A stretch of 9,092 nucleotides of DNA from JABWBJ01 sp035646395 (GTDB taxonomy: Bacteria > Gemmatimonadota > Gemmatimonadetes > Gemmatimonadales > Gemmatimonadaceae): positions 1-9,092 of the forward strand of contig DASRPK010000177.1 in the NCBI GenBank assembly GCA_035646395.1, given 5' to 3'. This document shows positions 1-6,166 of the stretch, piece by piece. Numbering within the stretch: the stretch's first letter is position 1; the number at the start of each line of letters is the position of its first letter. Both the position numbers and the translations under genes were made by a program. The notes under the pieces were generated by a model. That model was not told the DNA's origin, did no database searches, and was given only the letters and a program-made list of their open reading frames with translations.

Positions 1-456
1 ATGCGGGATGGGCTGGGCGCCGCCCTCGAGGTACGGGCCGGACGCGATGATCCGCGGTCCGATAACCGCACCACTCGCAATCTCGGCACGCCACGCCTTG
101 ATGGTGTCCCAGTCGCCGGCCATGTCACGCACACCGGTGACGCCGTTGGCGATGTAGAGCGGAAGCACGCTCTTGCCACCCGGCATCACGGTGTGCACGT
201 GCATGTCCCACAGCCCAGGGATGAGGAACTTGCCGCGCCCGTCGATGACGCGTGCCCCCGCCGGCGTGCTGACCGAGGACGCAGGGCCTTCAGCGACTAT
301 CCTGTTTCCTCGAATGATGACGGTGCGATGCTGGAGCGCCTGCGGGCTGCGGCCGTCGATTACCGTGACGTTCGTGAACGCCGTCGTGGTTTCTTGTGCA
401 GCTGCGATCCCTACGCTCAGGGGGCATAGGAGAATTCCGAAAAACACTTTTAACAC
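1..456 (-). CDS. Secreted metal-dependent amidohydrolase, N-terminal part (cut by window edge)
   Basis: The first 152 residues of an amidohydrolase-superfamily enzyme (imidazolonepropionase/prolidase-like branch), read on the minus strand and continuing beyond position 1. The N-terminus is a Sec signal peptide: Lys3, a hydrophobic stretch (VFFGILLCPLSVGI) and a likely cleavage site after AAA before Gln21. Residues 26-80 form the small beta domain typical of this superfamily (FTNVTVIDG, then a VIIRGNRIVAEG strand). GLWDMHVH at 81-88 carries the HxH metal-binding pair His86 and His88 at the start of the TIM barrel, followed by the family-typical NGVTGVRDM at 104-112. The remaining metal ligands lie outside the window, so substrate and activity cannot be judged; such exported enzymes often hydrolyse cyclic amides or dipeptides. 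I chose the GTG at 454-456 because it gives a complete signal peptide. The GTG at 445-447 is an alternative, and neither has a clear ribosome-binding site. The gene follows the Tat-exported PLP enzyme after a 150-nt gap containing repeats. Confidence 0.85.
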   Translation of the reverse strand, partial: MLKVFFGILLCPLSVGIAAAQETTTAFTNVTVIDGRSPQALQHRTVIIRGNRIVAEGPASSVSTPAGARVIDGRGKFLIPGLWDMHVHTVMPGGKSVLPLYIANGVTGVRDMAGDWDTIKAWRAEIASGAVIGPRIIASGPYLEGGAQPIPH

Positions 457-557
457 AGGGGACACAGGGATCACGGGAAAACCACGATAAAGTACAAAAT
501 GCCTAACGCATTCACGTTTCAATTCACTATCTCTGTGCTCCCTGTGTTCTCTGTGGT
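453..557. repeat. Phased 9-bp repeats in inverted arrangement
   Basis: Two blocks of degenerate 9-bp units face each other across about 50 nt. The left block has ACACAGGGG (453-461), ACACAGGGA (462-470) and TCACGGGAA (471-479). The right block has CTCTGTGCT (531-539), CCCTGTGTT (540-548) and CTCTGTGGT (549-557). The reverse complement of the left block matches the right block at 19 of 23 positions over its core, so the transcript could fold into a long imperfect hairpin. The block sits in the gap between the stop of the PLP enzyme gene and the start of the amidohydrolase gene, and its left arm overlaps the proposed GTG start of the latter. Similar CTCTGTG-type runs are something I associate with intergenic DNA of various environmental bacteria. 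I cannot assign a named family. Confidence 0.7.
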
Positions 558-606
558 CCACTGGTTTTCGTGGGAGCCTGGGTTGCGACGGAGAAAGCCC
601 CTCGCA

Positions 607-1893
607 TCAAACCCCGGAGGCGAGGTACTGCTTCGTCGCAGCGATCACCCGTTCCATCTCGTCCATCGTGTTGTACAGGTGCGGCGAGACGCGAAGCCCG
701 GGTCGATCCTGGCCGGCGCGGCTGGTGGCGACGACGCCGTGCTTCTCGCCTAACGCCGCGGCGAACCGCCGCGGATCGAGGCTGCCCGGCTTGAAGATCA
801 CCAGGTTCACCGAACGTCCGAGCGCAGGATCCGTGTAGACCTGCACCCCATCGAGTTTCTTCAGCTCGGTGATCAGGAATTGCGAGAGCTGGCGGAGTCG
901 CTCCTCGATCACCTTACGGCCGATCGATTCACGGAACCGGATCGACTCGGCGAAGGCCACCAGGCGGGCATCGTCGCGCTGGCCCATGCCTTCGAGTTTC
1001 TGCGAAATGCCGACCGCGCCCGCATACACACCGATCACGCTGGGCCAGATGCGATCGTGTACGTCCTTGTTCACGAAGAGCACGCCGCATTCCTTCGGAC
1101 CGCAGGGCCACTTGTGCGCCGAACCGGTATAGAAGTCCGGCTTGATCTCGCCAAGGTTGACGTCCAGCGCGCCGAAGGTCTGCGCCCCGTCGAGCAGTGT
1201 CAGCACGCCACGGGACCGTGCCATTGCGCAAATCTCTTTTGCCGGAAACAAGTCGCCCGAATTGCTCGACAGGTGCGTGAAGCCGATCACCCTGGTCTTT
1301 GGAGTGATCGCCTTCGCAAACAGGTCGACGTACGCCTCCGCACCCGGGTGCGGCGTCACCGTCGGAATGGTTGTCACCGTGAACCCGAATCGCTTCGCCT
1401 TCTCCCGCCAGGCGGTGAGGTTCGTGGGATGGTTGTCGGCGTACACGATCACTTCATCATCGGGCCCGAGCTGGAGTCCGTTCGAGACCCAGTTGTTTCC
1501 CTCACTCGTGTTTCGCGTGATGACGATTTCTTCTTTCGTGGCGCCGAGCATGTCCGCCAGTAATTGCCGGGCAGCTTCGCGGCCGTCGCGCATCAACCCG
1601 GAACGGATGGCGGGACTCGGGTTTGCTTCGTAACCCCTGGTCGCCTGATAGAGCGACTCCACGACTGGCAACGGCGAGGGGCACAGGTTCGCCGCATTCA
1701 GGAAGATCACGTCGCGGGGCAGGAGATACCGGGCCCGGACGTCCTGCCAGTACTTCTCGTCAGGCGCGAGGGGGCGTGGCGGCAGCGGCTCCGTCGTCGC
1801 CTCGAAGTCATCCAGAGCCCAGGCACGCGATGGAAGAATCGCAGCGGTCCCTGAGATCGCGAAGAGCTGGGTGAATTGGCGTCTGCTGAGCAT
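607..1893 (-). CDS. Tat-exported class V aminotransferase-fold PLP enzyme (isopenicillin N epimerase/PvdN-like)
   Basis: A 428-residue fold-type I PLP enzyme of the class V aminotransferase family (CefD/NifS/PvdN group). The N-terminus is a twin-arginine signal: SRRQFTQ at residues 3-9, a hydrophobic stretch (LFAISGTAAIL) and a likely cleavage after AWA near residue 26. PLP-site features visible are NTSEG at 128-132 (phosphate side), LDGAQ at 234-238 with Asp235 for the pyridine nitrogen, the Schiff-base Lys261 in SAHKW, and RVSPHLYNT at 401-409 with the expected substrate-carboxylate Arg401. Length is normal for the family. I chose the ATG at 1891-1893, not an upstream in-frame start near 1974, because it opens directly on the Tat motif and has GAGG 7 nt upstream (complement of 1901-1904). 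The upstream start would also overlap the preceding gene. The enzyme is expected to be loaded with PLP in the cytoplasm and exported folded. The reaction is unknown; transamination, epimerisation, desulfuration or lyase chemistry are all possible. It is probably co-transcribed with the GMC oxidoreductase gene 57 nt upstream. Confidence 0.92.
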   Translation of the reverse strand: MLSRRQFTQLFAISGTAAILPSRAWALDDFEATTEPLPPRPLAPDEKYWQDVRARYLLPRDVIFLNAANLCPSPLPVVESLYQATRGYEANPSPAIRSGLMRDGREAARQLLADMLGATKEEIVITRNTSEGNNWVSNGLQLGPDDEVIVYADNHPTNLTAWREKAKRFGFTVTTIPTVTPHPGAEAYVDLFAKAITPKTRVIGFTHLSSNSGDLFPAKEICAMARSRGVLTLLDGAQTFGALDVNLGEIKPDFYTGSAHKWPCGPKECGVLFVNKDVHDRIWPSVIGVYAGAVGISQKLEGMGQRDDARLVAFAESIRFRESIGRKVIEERLRQLSQFLITELKKLDGVQVYTDPALGRSVNLVIFKPGSLDPRRFAAALGEKHGVVATSRAGQDRPGLRVSPHLYNTMDEMERVIAATKQYLASGV

Positions 1894-1900
1894 GGAATCG

Positions 1901-1904
1901 CCTC
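1901..1904 (-). promoter_or_regulatory. Ribosome-binding site of the Tat-PLP enzyme gene
   Basis: GAGG on the minus strand, 7 nt before the ATG at 1891-1893. It decides the start in favour of the Tat-signal methionine over the in-frame upstream start near 1974. Confidence 0.6.
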
Positions 1905-1951
1905 GAAAGGGCTTCAGAAACGTACTGCGACACGTTGTAAGAGTTGAACTT

Positions 1952-4030
1952 CTAGCCAATCGCCCGTGTCGCAAGGAGGCTCGCCATCGCCATGATCGTC
2001 CACTGCGGATTTACCCCGGGAGCTGTCGGCAGCAGCGACCCGTCCATGACGTACAGGCCGCGAACACCGTGACGCTCTCCCGTAGGAGAACAACCCGAGG
2101 TCGCTGGTTTTACGCCCAGACGGCAGGTTCCGTTCACGTGCGCGCTGAACAATGCCACACGATTTGGCGCTACCGAAGCATTCCGGATCGCGCGCAGCCC
2201 CGATTCGGTCGAGGTCCGGACTATCGGGGTATGCAGCGAGACGACCTCACTGGCGCCGGCAGCGAGATGCAGCCGCGCGGCTGCCTGGATCCCCTCCTGC
2301 AGGTTTTCCCTGTCGGCGGACGACAGCCGGTGCCGGATTCGAACGCGACCATCGCGGCCAAGGTCTACGGATCCGAGCGACGCCTCGATGCCCGATCCGT
2401 CGCGCACCAGCACGATGAACGGAACCGTGTGGCGGAGCTGGTTCATGAGGGCTCGATGTTCCGCGCCACACCCCTGGAGCGCCGCCGAAGCGATCGCCGG
2501 CAGGAGGCCGGGGCATTCGATCCAGAAACCGTAGCCGTGCTGGTCGCGCCTAACGAATTCGTCACAGACCGCGGTCTGCGGAATACCGGCGACCGGATAC
2601 GTCTCTTCCGGATAGCGACCCATGACACCCGTGGTGGGGTGCAGCCGCAGGTACCGTCCAACACCACCTCCGCCCAATCCCGAACGCTGGAGGATCACCG
2701 GCGTACCCACCGCGCCGGCGGCGAGCACGACGATCGGCGCATCGACGATCAAGCGCGCTTTCGGTGCTCGGGTCAACGGGTCACGAACGGTGGCGTGGAC
2801 CCGCTTCCGCGGTGGCGTTTGGCCGCGCACGCGGCGCTCGACGATCTCGATGCGCTCAACCGACGCACTGGAGTAGAGTCGTGCCCCTGCGCTGAACGCG
2901 CGCGGCAGGTACGTGAGCAAGCCGCCCTGCTTCGCGTCGTAACGGCAGCCTAACGAGCATGTTCCGGCTCGTATGCAGCCCCGGGCGTTGATCATCTCGG
3001 CGCGCGCGTGCCAGCGAAGCGCGTGCGCACCACGGAAGATGGCCAGGTTGGATGGTGACAGCGCCTCTTCGGGAGGAACACCGGCATGCACCTCGCCGCC
3101 GACGCGATCCAGATGCGGAAGGAGGTCAGCGCCGCCGAAATCATGGAGATGAAACGTCCTGGTCCATTCTTCGAGCACATGATCCAGCGGGCGAAGCATC
3201 AGCATCCAGTTGACCGTTGTGCCGCCGCCTACGGCGCGGCCCTGCAATATCGACACTGATGCATCCACGGTCGCCCGCATTCCCTGCTCAGCATAGAGGC
3301 GCGGAACCATGTCGCGCTCCAGCTCAGTGAAATCAACGGCACGCAGGTACTCACCTTCTTCCAGAATGACAACTTCGCGACCGGCTTCCGCAAAACGAGC
3401 CGCTGCAACAGCACCTCCAGCACCGCTACCGATTACCACAACGTCGGCGGTGAGTACTACATCGCCCGAGAGGGAATCAGCGGTATTCACAGCGCCCGGA
3501 ATGGCACGGGGTGGTTTCGATCGCGGCACTTCGGCTCGCGACGTGGCGCGGGCAACCACATCGACATTGGATGCGAGGTCGCTCAGCAGCGGGCCCTCCC
3601 AGGCTACCGCCGGCGACCGCGTGTGCAAAGGAGGATGCACGCCCAGTTCTGCCTGGCCCTCATCCGTTGCGTACCAGGTGGTAAGAATCAGCCGGCGCAA
3701 CGCCTGGTGCACGGTCCTCGCGACTGGCAAAGCCGACACACTCCACGCTTGATAGATCCGGCTCTGCGTGGCACTGGATAGAGCCGCGAAGCGATGAGGA
3801 CGGCCGGTAACCAGAAGTCCGCCAGCTCGACTGCCGAAAAAATTGATCGCCTTTGCGATGTCATCCGTCACATGCGGCGGCGCGATTCGAAGTCGATTCT
3901 CAACCAGGGTTACCAGCCCGTTCCGGTCGGTACTGTCGACGAAGAGATGGGGAAGAACGGTCCTGACGAGTGCGGTGAGCGTGGAACGCTGCGCTGAGTT
4001 CAGGGAAAAACTGTGGAGACCGTTGCTCAT
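1952..4030 (-). CDS. GMC-family FAD oxidoreductase with N-terminal helical domain (long-chain alcohol oxidase-like)
   Basis: A 692-residue flavoprotein of the glucose-methanol-choline (GMC) family, which oxidises an alcohol or sugar hydroxyl to a carbonyl. The FAD-binding Rossmann motif VVVIGSGAGGAVAA spans about residues 197-210, followed by the acidic ribose-binding segment ILEEGE near 222-227. GGGTTVNW (268-275) and the cysteine cluster CIRAGTCSLGC (352-362) resemble the long-chain fatty alcohol oxidase branch. The C-terminal domain has the catalytic HVNGTCRLG (His631), then LYVMDGSLLPT and GVNPQWTI with Asn674. Residues 1-150 form an extra alpha-helical domain (LNSAQRSTLTALVRTVLPHL and onward) that resembles the gluconate 2-dehydrogenase subunit 3-type segment fused in some alcohol oxidases. 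No signal peptide is visible. I chose the ATG at 4028-4030; an in-frame GTG at 4079-4081 would add 17 residues, and neither has a clear ribosome-binding site. The gene is first in a minus-strand set with the Tat-PLP enzyme and is divergent from the diguanylate cyclase gene. The substrate is unknown. Confidence 0.9.
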   Translation of the reverse strand: MSNGLHSFSLNSAQRSTLTALVRTVLPHLFVDSTDRNGLVTLVENRLRIAPPHVTDDIAKAINFFGSRAGGLLVTGRPHRFAALSSATQSRIYQAWSVSALPVARTVHQALRRLILTTWYATDEGQAELGVHPPLHTRSPAVAWEGPLLSDLASNVDVVARATSRAEVPRSKPPRAIPGAVNTADSLSGDVVLTADVVVIGSGAGGAVAAARFAEAGREVVILEEGEYLRAVDFTELERDMVPRLYAEQGMRATVDASVSILQGRAVGGGTTVNWMLMLRPLDHVLEEWTRTFHLHDFGGADLLPHLDRVGGEVHAGVPPEEALSPSNLAIFRGAHALRWHARAEMINARGCIRAGTCSLGCRYDAKQGGLLTYLPRAFSAGARLYSSASVERIEIVERRVRGQTPPRKRVHATVRDPLTRAPKARLIVDAPIVVLAAGAVGTPVILQRSGLGGGGVGRYLRLHPTTGVMGRYPEETYPVAGIPQTAVCDEFVRRDQHGYGFWIECPGLLPAIASAALQGCGAEHRALMNQLRHTVPFIVLVRDGSGIEASLGSVDLGRDGRVRIRHRLSSADRENLQEGIQAAARLHLAAGASEVVSLHTPIVRTSTESGLRAIRNASVAPNRVALFSAHVNGTCRLGVKPATSGCSPTGERHGVRGLYVMDGSLLPTAPGVNPQWTIMAMASLLATRAIG

Positions 4031-4138
4031 GGCGGGCTGGAACCGCGGATGGCGTCGGCCGGCGATTGCTTCAACGAGCACGAATTCAGGATTGCAGCCT
4101 TGACCAGAAGCTTTTTTGGTGGGACCCTCACACCGCCA
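4031..4138. other. Divergent intergenic region between the GMC oxidase and diguanylate cyclase genes
   Basis: These 108 nt separate two divergently read starts, so promoters for both directions are expected here. A TTGACC hexamer at 4100-4105 reads towards the cyclase gene, but no acceptable -10 element follows at 16-18 nt. A T-run at 4112-4117 is the only AT-rich part. I cannot support a specific promoter. Confidence 0.4.
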
Positions 4139-5059
4139 ATGCGAGACGCCAAACCCGACCGGGACAAACCCGACCGCCGGAACGTGCGGTCCCTTGATGA
4201 TCCCGAGACGCTGAAGCTGCTCATTCGCTCGATAGGTGAAGGCATCTACATCAGCGATAGTCAGGGACGCGTGCTCGACGCCAATGCCGCTTTCCTCGAG
4301 ATCTTCGGGATGTCGTCACTGGAGGAGCTCCAGCGATACGAAGTCCCGCAATTACTGGCCGATCCAAATCGCCGGAAAGAAGAGCTCACCATACTCGCCA
4401 ATGAAGGAAGCGTCCGCGAGTTCGAGCTTGAAATCGTCAGGCCGGATGGCGCCAGGCGCACCGTGCTGGACACGACGTACCAGGTGAAAGACCCTGAAAC
4501 CGGGGAAGTCGCCTATCACGGCGTGCTGTTCGACATCACCCGGCGCAAGGAGCTCGAGGATCGCCTGCGCGAGCAGCTCACCCGTGACACCCTGACCGGA
4601 TGCTACAACCGGAGGTTTCTGTTCGACCTCGAGGAAGCGTTCCGGGCCGGGGGGGAAACGCGCTGGGGCTGCATCTTCATAGACATCGACCACTTCAAGA
4701 GCTACAACGACCGCCATGGCCATGCCAGCGGCGACCAGGTTTTGCAGCGCATGGCACGCTTCCTCATGCGCGAAGTGCGATCAGACGAACCGGTCATCCG
4801 GCTTGGCGGCGACGAGTTCCTGATCGTGCTGGCGGGAGAGAACTCCCAGCGCACGCCATCGATCGCCGAACGCCTGCGACAGGCAGCGGCGCGCTCCGCC
4901 CCGGTTGCGTTTTCGTTAGGCTGGGCCATGCGCGAGGAAGACGAGAGTTTCGAGCAGACCATCGAACGCGCCGACCACGTGCTGATCAACGTCCGTGTGT
5001 TGTCCCGGTCCGGTGACTATGCGACGCTCCCCAACAGCTTGGAGCGTCGCCGTAAGTAG
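4139..5059 (+). CDS. PAS-GGDEF diguanylate cyclase
   Basis: A 306-residue cytosolic sensor enzyme expected to make c-di-GMP from two GTP. Residues 1-20 are charged and contain a near-perfect five-residue tandem (KPDRD, KPDRR) encoded by a 15-nt repeat. A PAS domain spans about 22-137 (IGEGIYISDSQGRVLDANAAFLEIF, ending GVLFDITRRKELE), followed by a short linking helix. The GGDEF domain spans about 148-295 with TLTGCYNRRF, metal-site Asp182 in FIDIDHFK, Asn190, GHASGD and an intact GGDEF signature at 223-227. The product-inhibition I-site is altered: RSDE at 214-217 replaces RxxD, with five residues before GGDEF as usual. The end is also divergent, with ADHVLINVRVLSRSGD instead of the common ADxALYxAKxxGRN. 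No membrane segment is seen. I chose the ATG at 4139 because upstream in-frame starts would add an unstructured leader overlapping the divergent gene; no good ribosome-binding site is seen. Confidence 0.92.
   Translation: MRDAKPDRDKPDRRNVRSLDDPETLKLLIRSIGEGIYISDSQGRVLDANAAFLEIFGMSSLEELQRYEVPQLLADPNRRKEELTILANEGSVREFELEIVRPDGARRTVLDTTYQVKDPETGEVAYHGVLFDITRRKELEDRLREQLTRDTLTGCYNRRFLFDLEEAFRAGGETRWGCIFIDIDHFKSYNDRHGHASGDQVLQRMARFLMREVRSDEPVIRLGGDEFLIVLAGENSQRTPSIAERLRQAAARSAPVAFSLGWAMREEDESFEQTIERADHVLINVRVLSRSGDYATLPNSLERRRK
5021..5050 (+). other. Perfect 10-bp stem-loop in the 3' end of the diguanylate cyclase gene
   Basis: GCGACGCTCC at 5021-5030 is perfectly complementary to GGAGCGTCGC at 5041-5050, with a 10-nt loop. 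The stem is very GC-rich and ends 6 nt before the TAG stop codon. No T-tract follows, so it is not a canonical intrinsic terminator. It could slow polymerase, protect the mRNA end, or be a protein-binding site. Confidence 0.6.
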
Positions 5060-5083
5060 CTCGGCCGAAAGCTCATCGCTGCG

Positions 5084-5109
5084 CGGAACTGTTCCGGTCG
5101 CCGGGCGTA
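5084..5109 (+). promoter_or_regulatory. Possible ECF-type promoter overlapping a 6-bp-arm palindrome
   Basis: GGAAC at 5085-5089 is followed by 16 nt and then CGTA at 5106-5109, which is the spacing and form of ECF sigma promoters such as SigW/SigE-type sites. The -35 element lies in the palindrome CGGAAC-T-GTTCCG (5084-5096). Transcription would start about 5 nt before the ATG at 5121, giving an almost leaderless mRNA, which agrees with the absence of a ribosome-binding site. The match is short and could be chance. Confidence 0.3.
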
Positions 5110-5120
5110 CGCCTGTTGCG

Positions 5121-6050
5121 ATGCGGACTCCGCAACTACTCCTGGCCTGCCTGGTGTTTTTCGCCTGCGCGCCGACCGGCGTGGACAACACAGACCTTGT
5201 TGAAGTGACGGTTCGGCTCAAGCTGGCCGGCGATCGTGATGTCGGAGCTACGCCGGGTCGTGTGTGGGTCTTCATCGACTCCCAGCCGGTGGCACGCGCG
5301 CTCGCCTTTCCTGACTTCGGCGAACCATGCGTCCTTGCCACGACGCCTGTATCAACGTGCACGTTTTCGGCTCCGCGCTCGAGTTACGTCTCCCTGCTCG
5401 CATCAGAGCCGGATCCGGCGGTCGTGGTGCGATTCGCACCGAAGTCTCCACAGGACACCGTCCGCGACGGGCGTTATGTGGAGTTCACCGGCTGGACGGA
5501 GTGTCCCGATCAAACGGAGCGGGGACAGTGCGCTGTCAGGGCGAGAGAAGCGACCACGATTGAGGGCAACTTCCAGTTGATGCAGCAGGTCTCCGTCTAC
5601 CAGACTGGCGCGGCAACAATGGACTTTGTGACCTTTGCCGCGGGGCCGACGCTCAAGGTTCCGGCCGAAAACATCAACATCCTCGACTACGCCGGATGCC
5701 GTCGCCTCTTCGATGCGCGACGAGAAGATCCGTGCGATTCGACCCGAATGATGGGCGAGACCCCGTATCATCGGTTCACCGCGTATGTCCCCCGGCAAAC
5801 GATCGTGGCAATGTTCCCGGTCGCTGGACTCGAGACCGAGTTCCAGTCGTGGGATGGCAGCTGCATACTGAGCGGCGTGTTCTGGGCCGGCGTCTGCTCG
5901 GTGATTACGCCCGACACCTCTGGGGCCGCGATCATGCTCACCGCGCGCTATAGCTGGTGGCAGTGCGGATCTGCGGTAACAGACCGGAGCTCTCCCGGAT
6001 GTGAACTGCGAGGGGTCGAGCCGCGAGCGACAATCAGCTCTCGGCACTGA
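5121..6050 (+). CDS. Predicted secreted lipoprotein with five cysteine pairs; function unknown
   Basis: A 309-residue protein I do not recognise as a whole. It begins with a signal peptide (MRTPQLLLACLVFFAC) ending in a loose lipobox at Cys16, so it is probably a lipoprotein. The mature part has ten further cysteines arranged as five short pairs: C70/C80, C128/C137, C193/C205, C248/C259 and C282/C294. Residues 225-277 (IVAMFPVAGLETEF, W244, DGSC, GVC, IMLTARY) fit the pattern of the beta-rich 'bacterial repeat' domains that read roughly VxLxAxPxxGxxFxxWxGxC...C...VxAxF. Residues about 68-153 show a more diverged version (CTFSAPRSSYVSLLASEP, FTGW, C...C, IEGNFQ). It may therefore be two degenerate copies of a disulfide-stabilised surface domain. 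An in-frame start at 4995 exists, but it overlaps the previous gene and lacks a signal peptide, so I prefer the ATG at 5121. It stands alone between the cyclase and the VIT-vWA operon, on the same strand. Confidence 0.75.
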   Translation: MRTPQLLLACLVFFACAPTGVDNTDLVEVTVRLKLAGDRDVGATPGRVWVFIDSQPVARALAFPDFGEPCVLATTPVSTCTFSAPRSSYVSLLASEPDPAVVVRFAPKSPQDTVRDGRYVEFTGWTECPDQTERGQCAVRAREATTIEGNFQLMQQVSVYQTGAATMDFVTFAAGPTLKVPAENINILDYAGCRRLFDARREDPCDSTRMMGETPYHRFTAYVPRQTIVAMFPVAGLETEFQSWDGSCILSGVFWAGVCSVITPDTSGAAIMLTARYSWWQCGSAVTDRSSPGCELRGVEPRATISSRH

Positions 6051-6166
6051 ACCGATGGTGACGCGCTAAGTCGTTCTTTTGTAGCAAGTTACGCTTTGCG
6101 CAAGCAAGGTGTGCAAGTTGGCCCTCCGACGACGTCTCCCTGATGTAACCCAACTCAGGATGTCGT
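6051..6166 (+). promoter_or_regulatory. Intergenic leader of the VIT-vWA/sigma operon with GCAAG repeats
   Basis: These 116 nt must hold the promoter of the downstream operon. GCAAGTT occurs at 6084-6090 and again at 6113-6119, and GCAAG also at 6100-6104 and 6104-6108. A short palindrome TTGCGCAA lies at 6096-6103. I see no convincing housekeeping or GGAAC-type ECF promoter, so the elements are only candidates for an operator. Confidence 0.3.
6157..6160 (+). promoter_or_regulatory. Ribosome-binding site of the VIT-vWA gene
   Basis: AGGA lies 6 nt before the ATG at 6167 and supports the start that opens on the signal peptide. Confidence 0.6.

Noticed and set aside
1..429. Plus-strand open frames over the left edge
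   Set aside because: The minus strand encodes a clear signal peptide and amidohydrolase motifs; the plus-strand frames are its shadow.
1894..1974. Upstream start at 1974 for the Tat-PLP enzyme
   Set aside because: It overlaps the GMC gene and puts 27 extra residues before the Tat motif; the ATG at 1893 has a ribosome-binding site.
1871..2953. Long plus-strand open frame (360 codons) opposite the GMC oxidoreductase
   Set aside because: It is antisense to a gene with clear GMC motifs, is Arg/His-rich as expected for a GC-rich shadow frame, and shows no domain.
4100..4128. TTGACC as a -35 box for the cyclase gene
   Set aside because: No -10-like hexamer lies 16-18 nt downstream.
1556..4359. 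Shared 12-mer GCAATTACTGGC in the PLP enzyme gene (1556-1567, reverse) and the cyclase gene (4348-4359)
   Set aside because: Both encode Gln-Leu-Leu-Ala in unrelated proteins; two copies of a coding 12-mer are not enough to claim a repeat.
4995..5120. Longer form of the lipoprotein gene starting at 4995
   Set aside because: It would overlap the cyclase gene by 65 nt and bury the signal peptide behind 42 residues of low-complexity sequence.
5403..6047. Minus-strand open frame of 214 codons opposite the lipoprotein gene
   Set aside because: The plus-strand frame has a signal peptide and ordered cysteine pairs; the antisense frame has no start context or domain.
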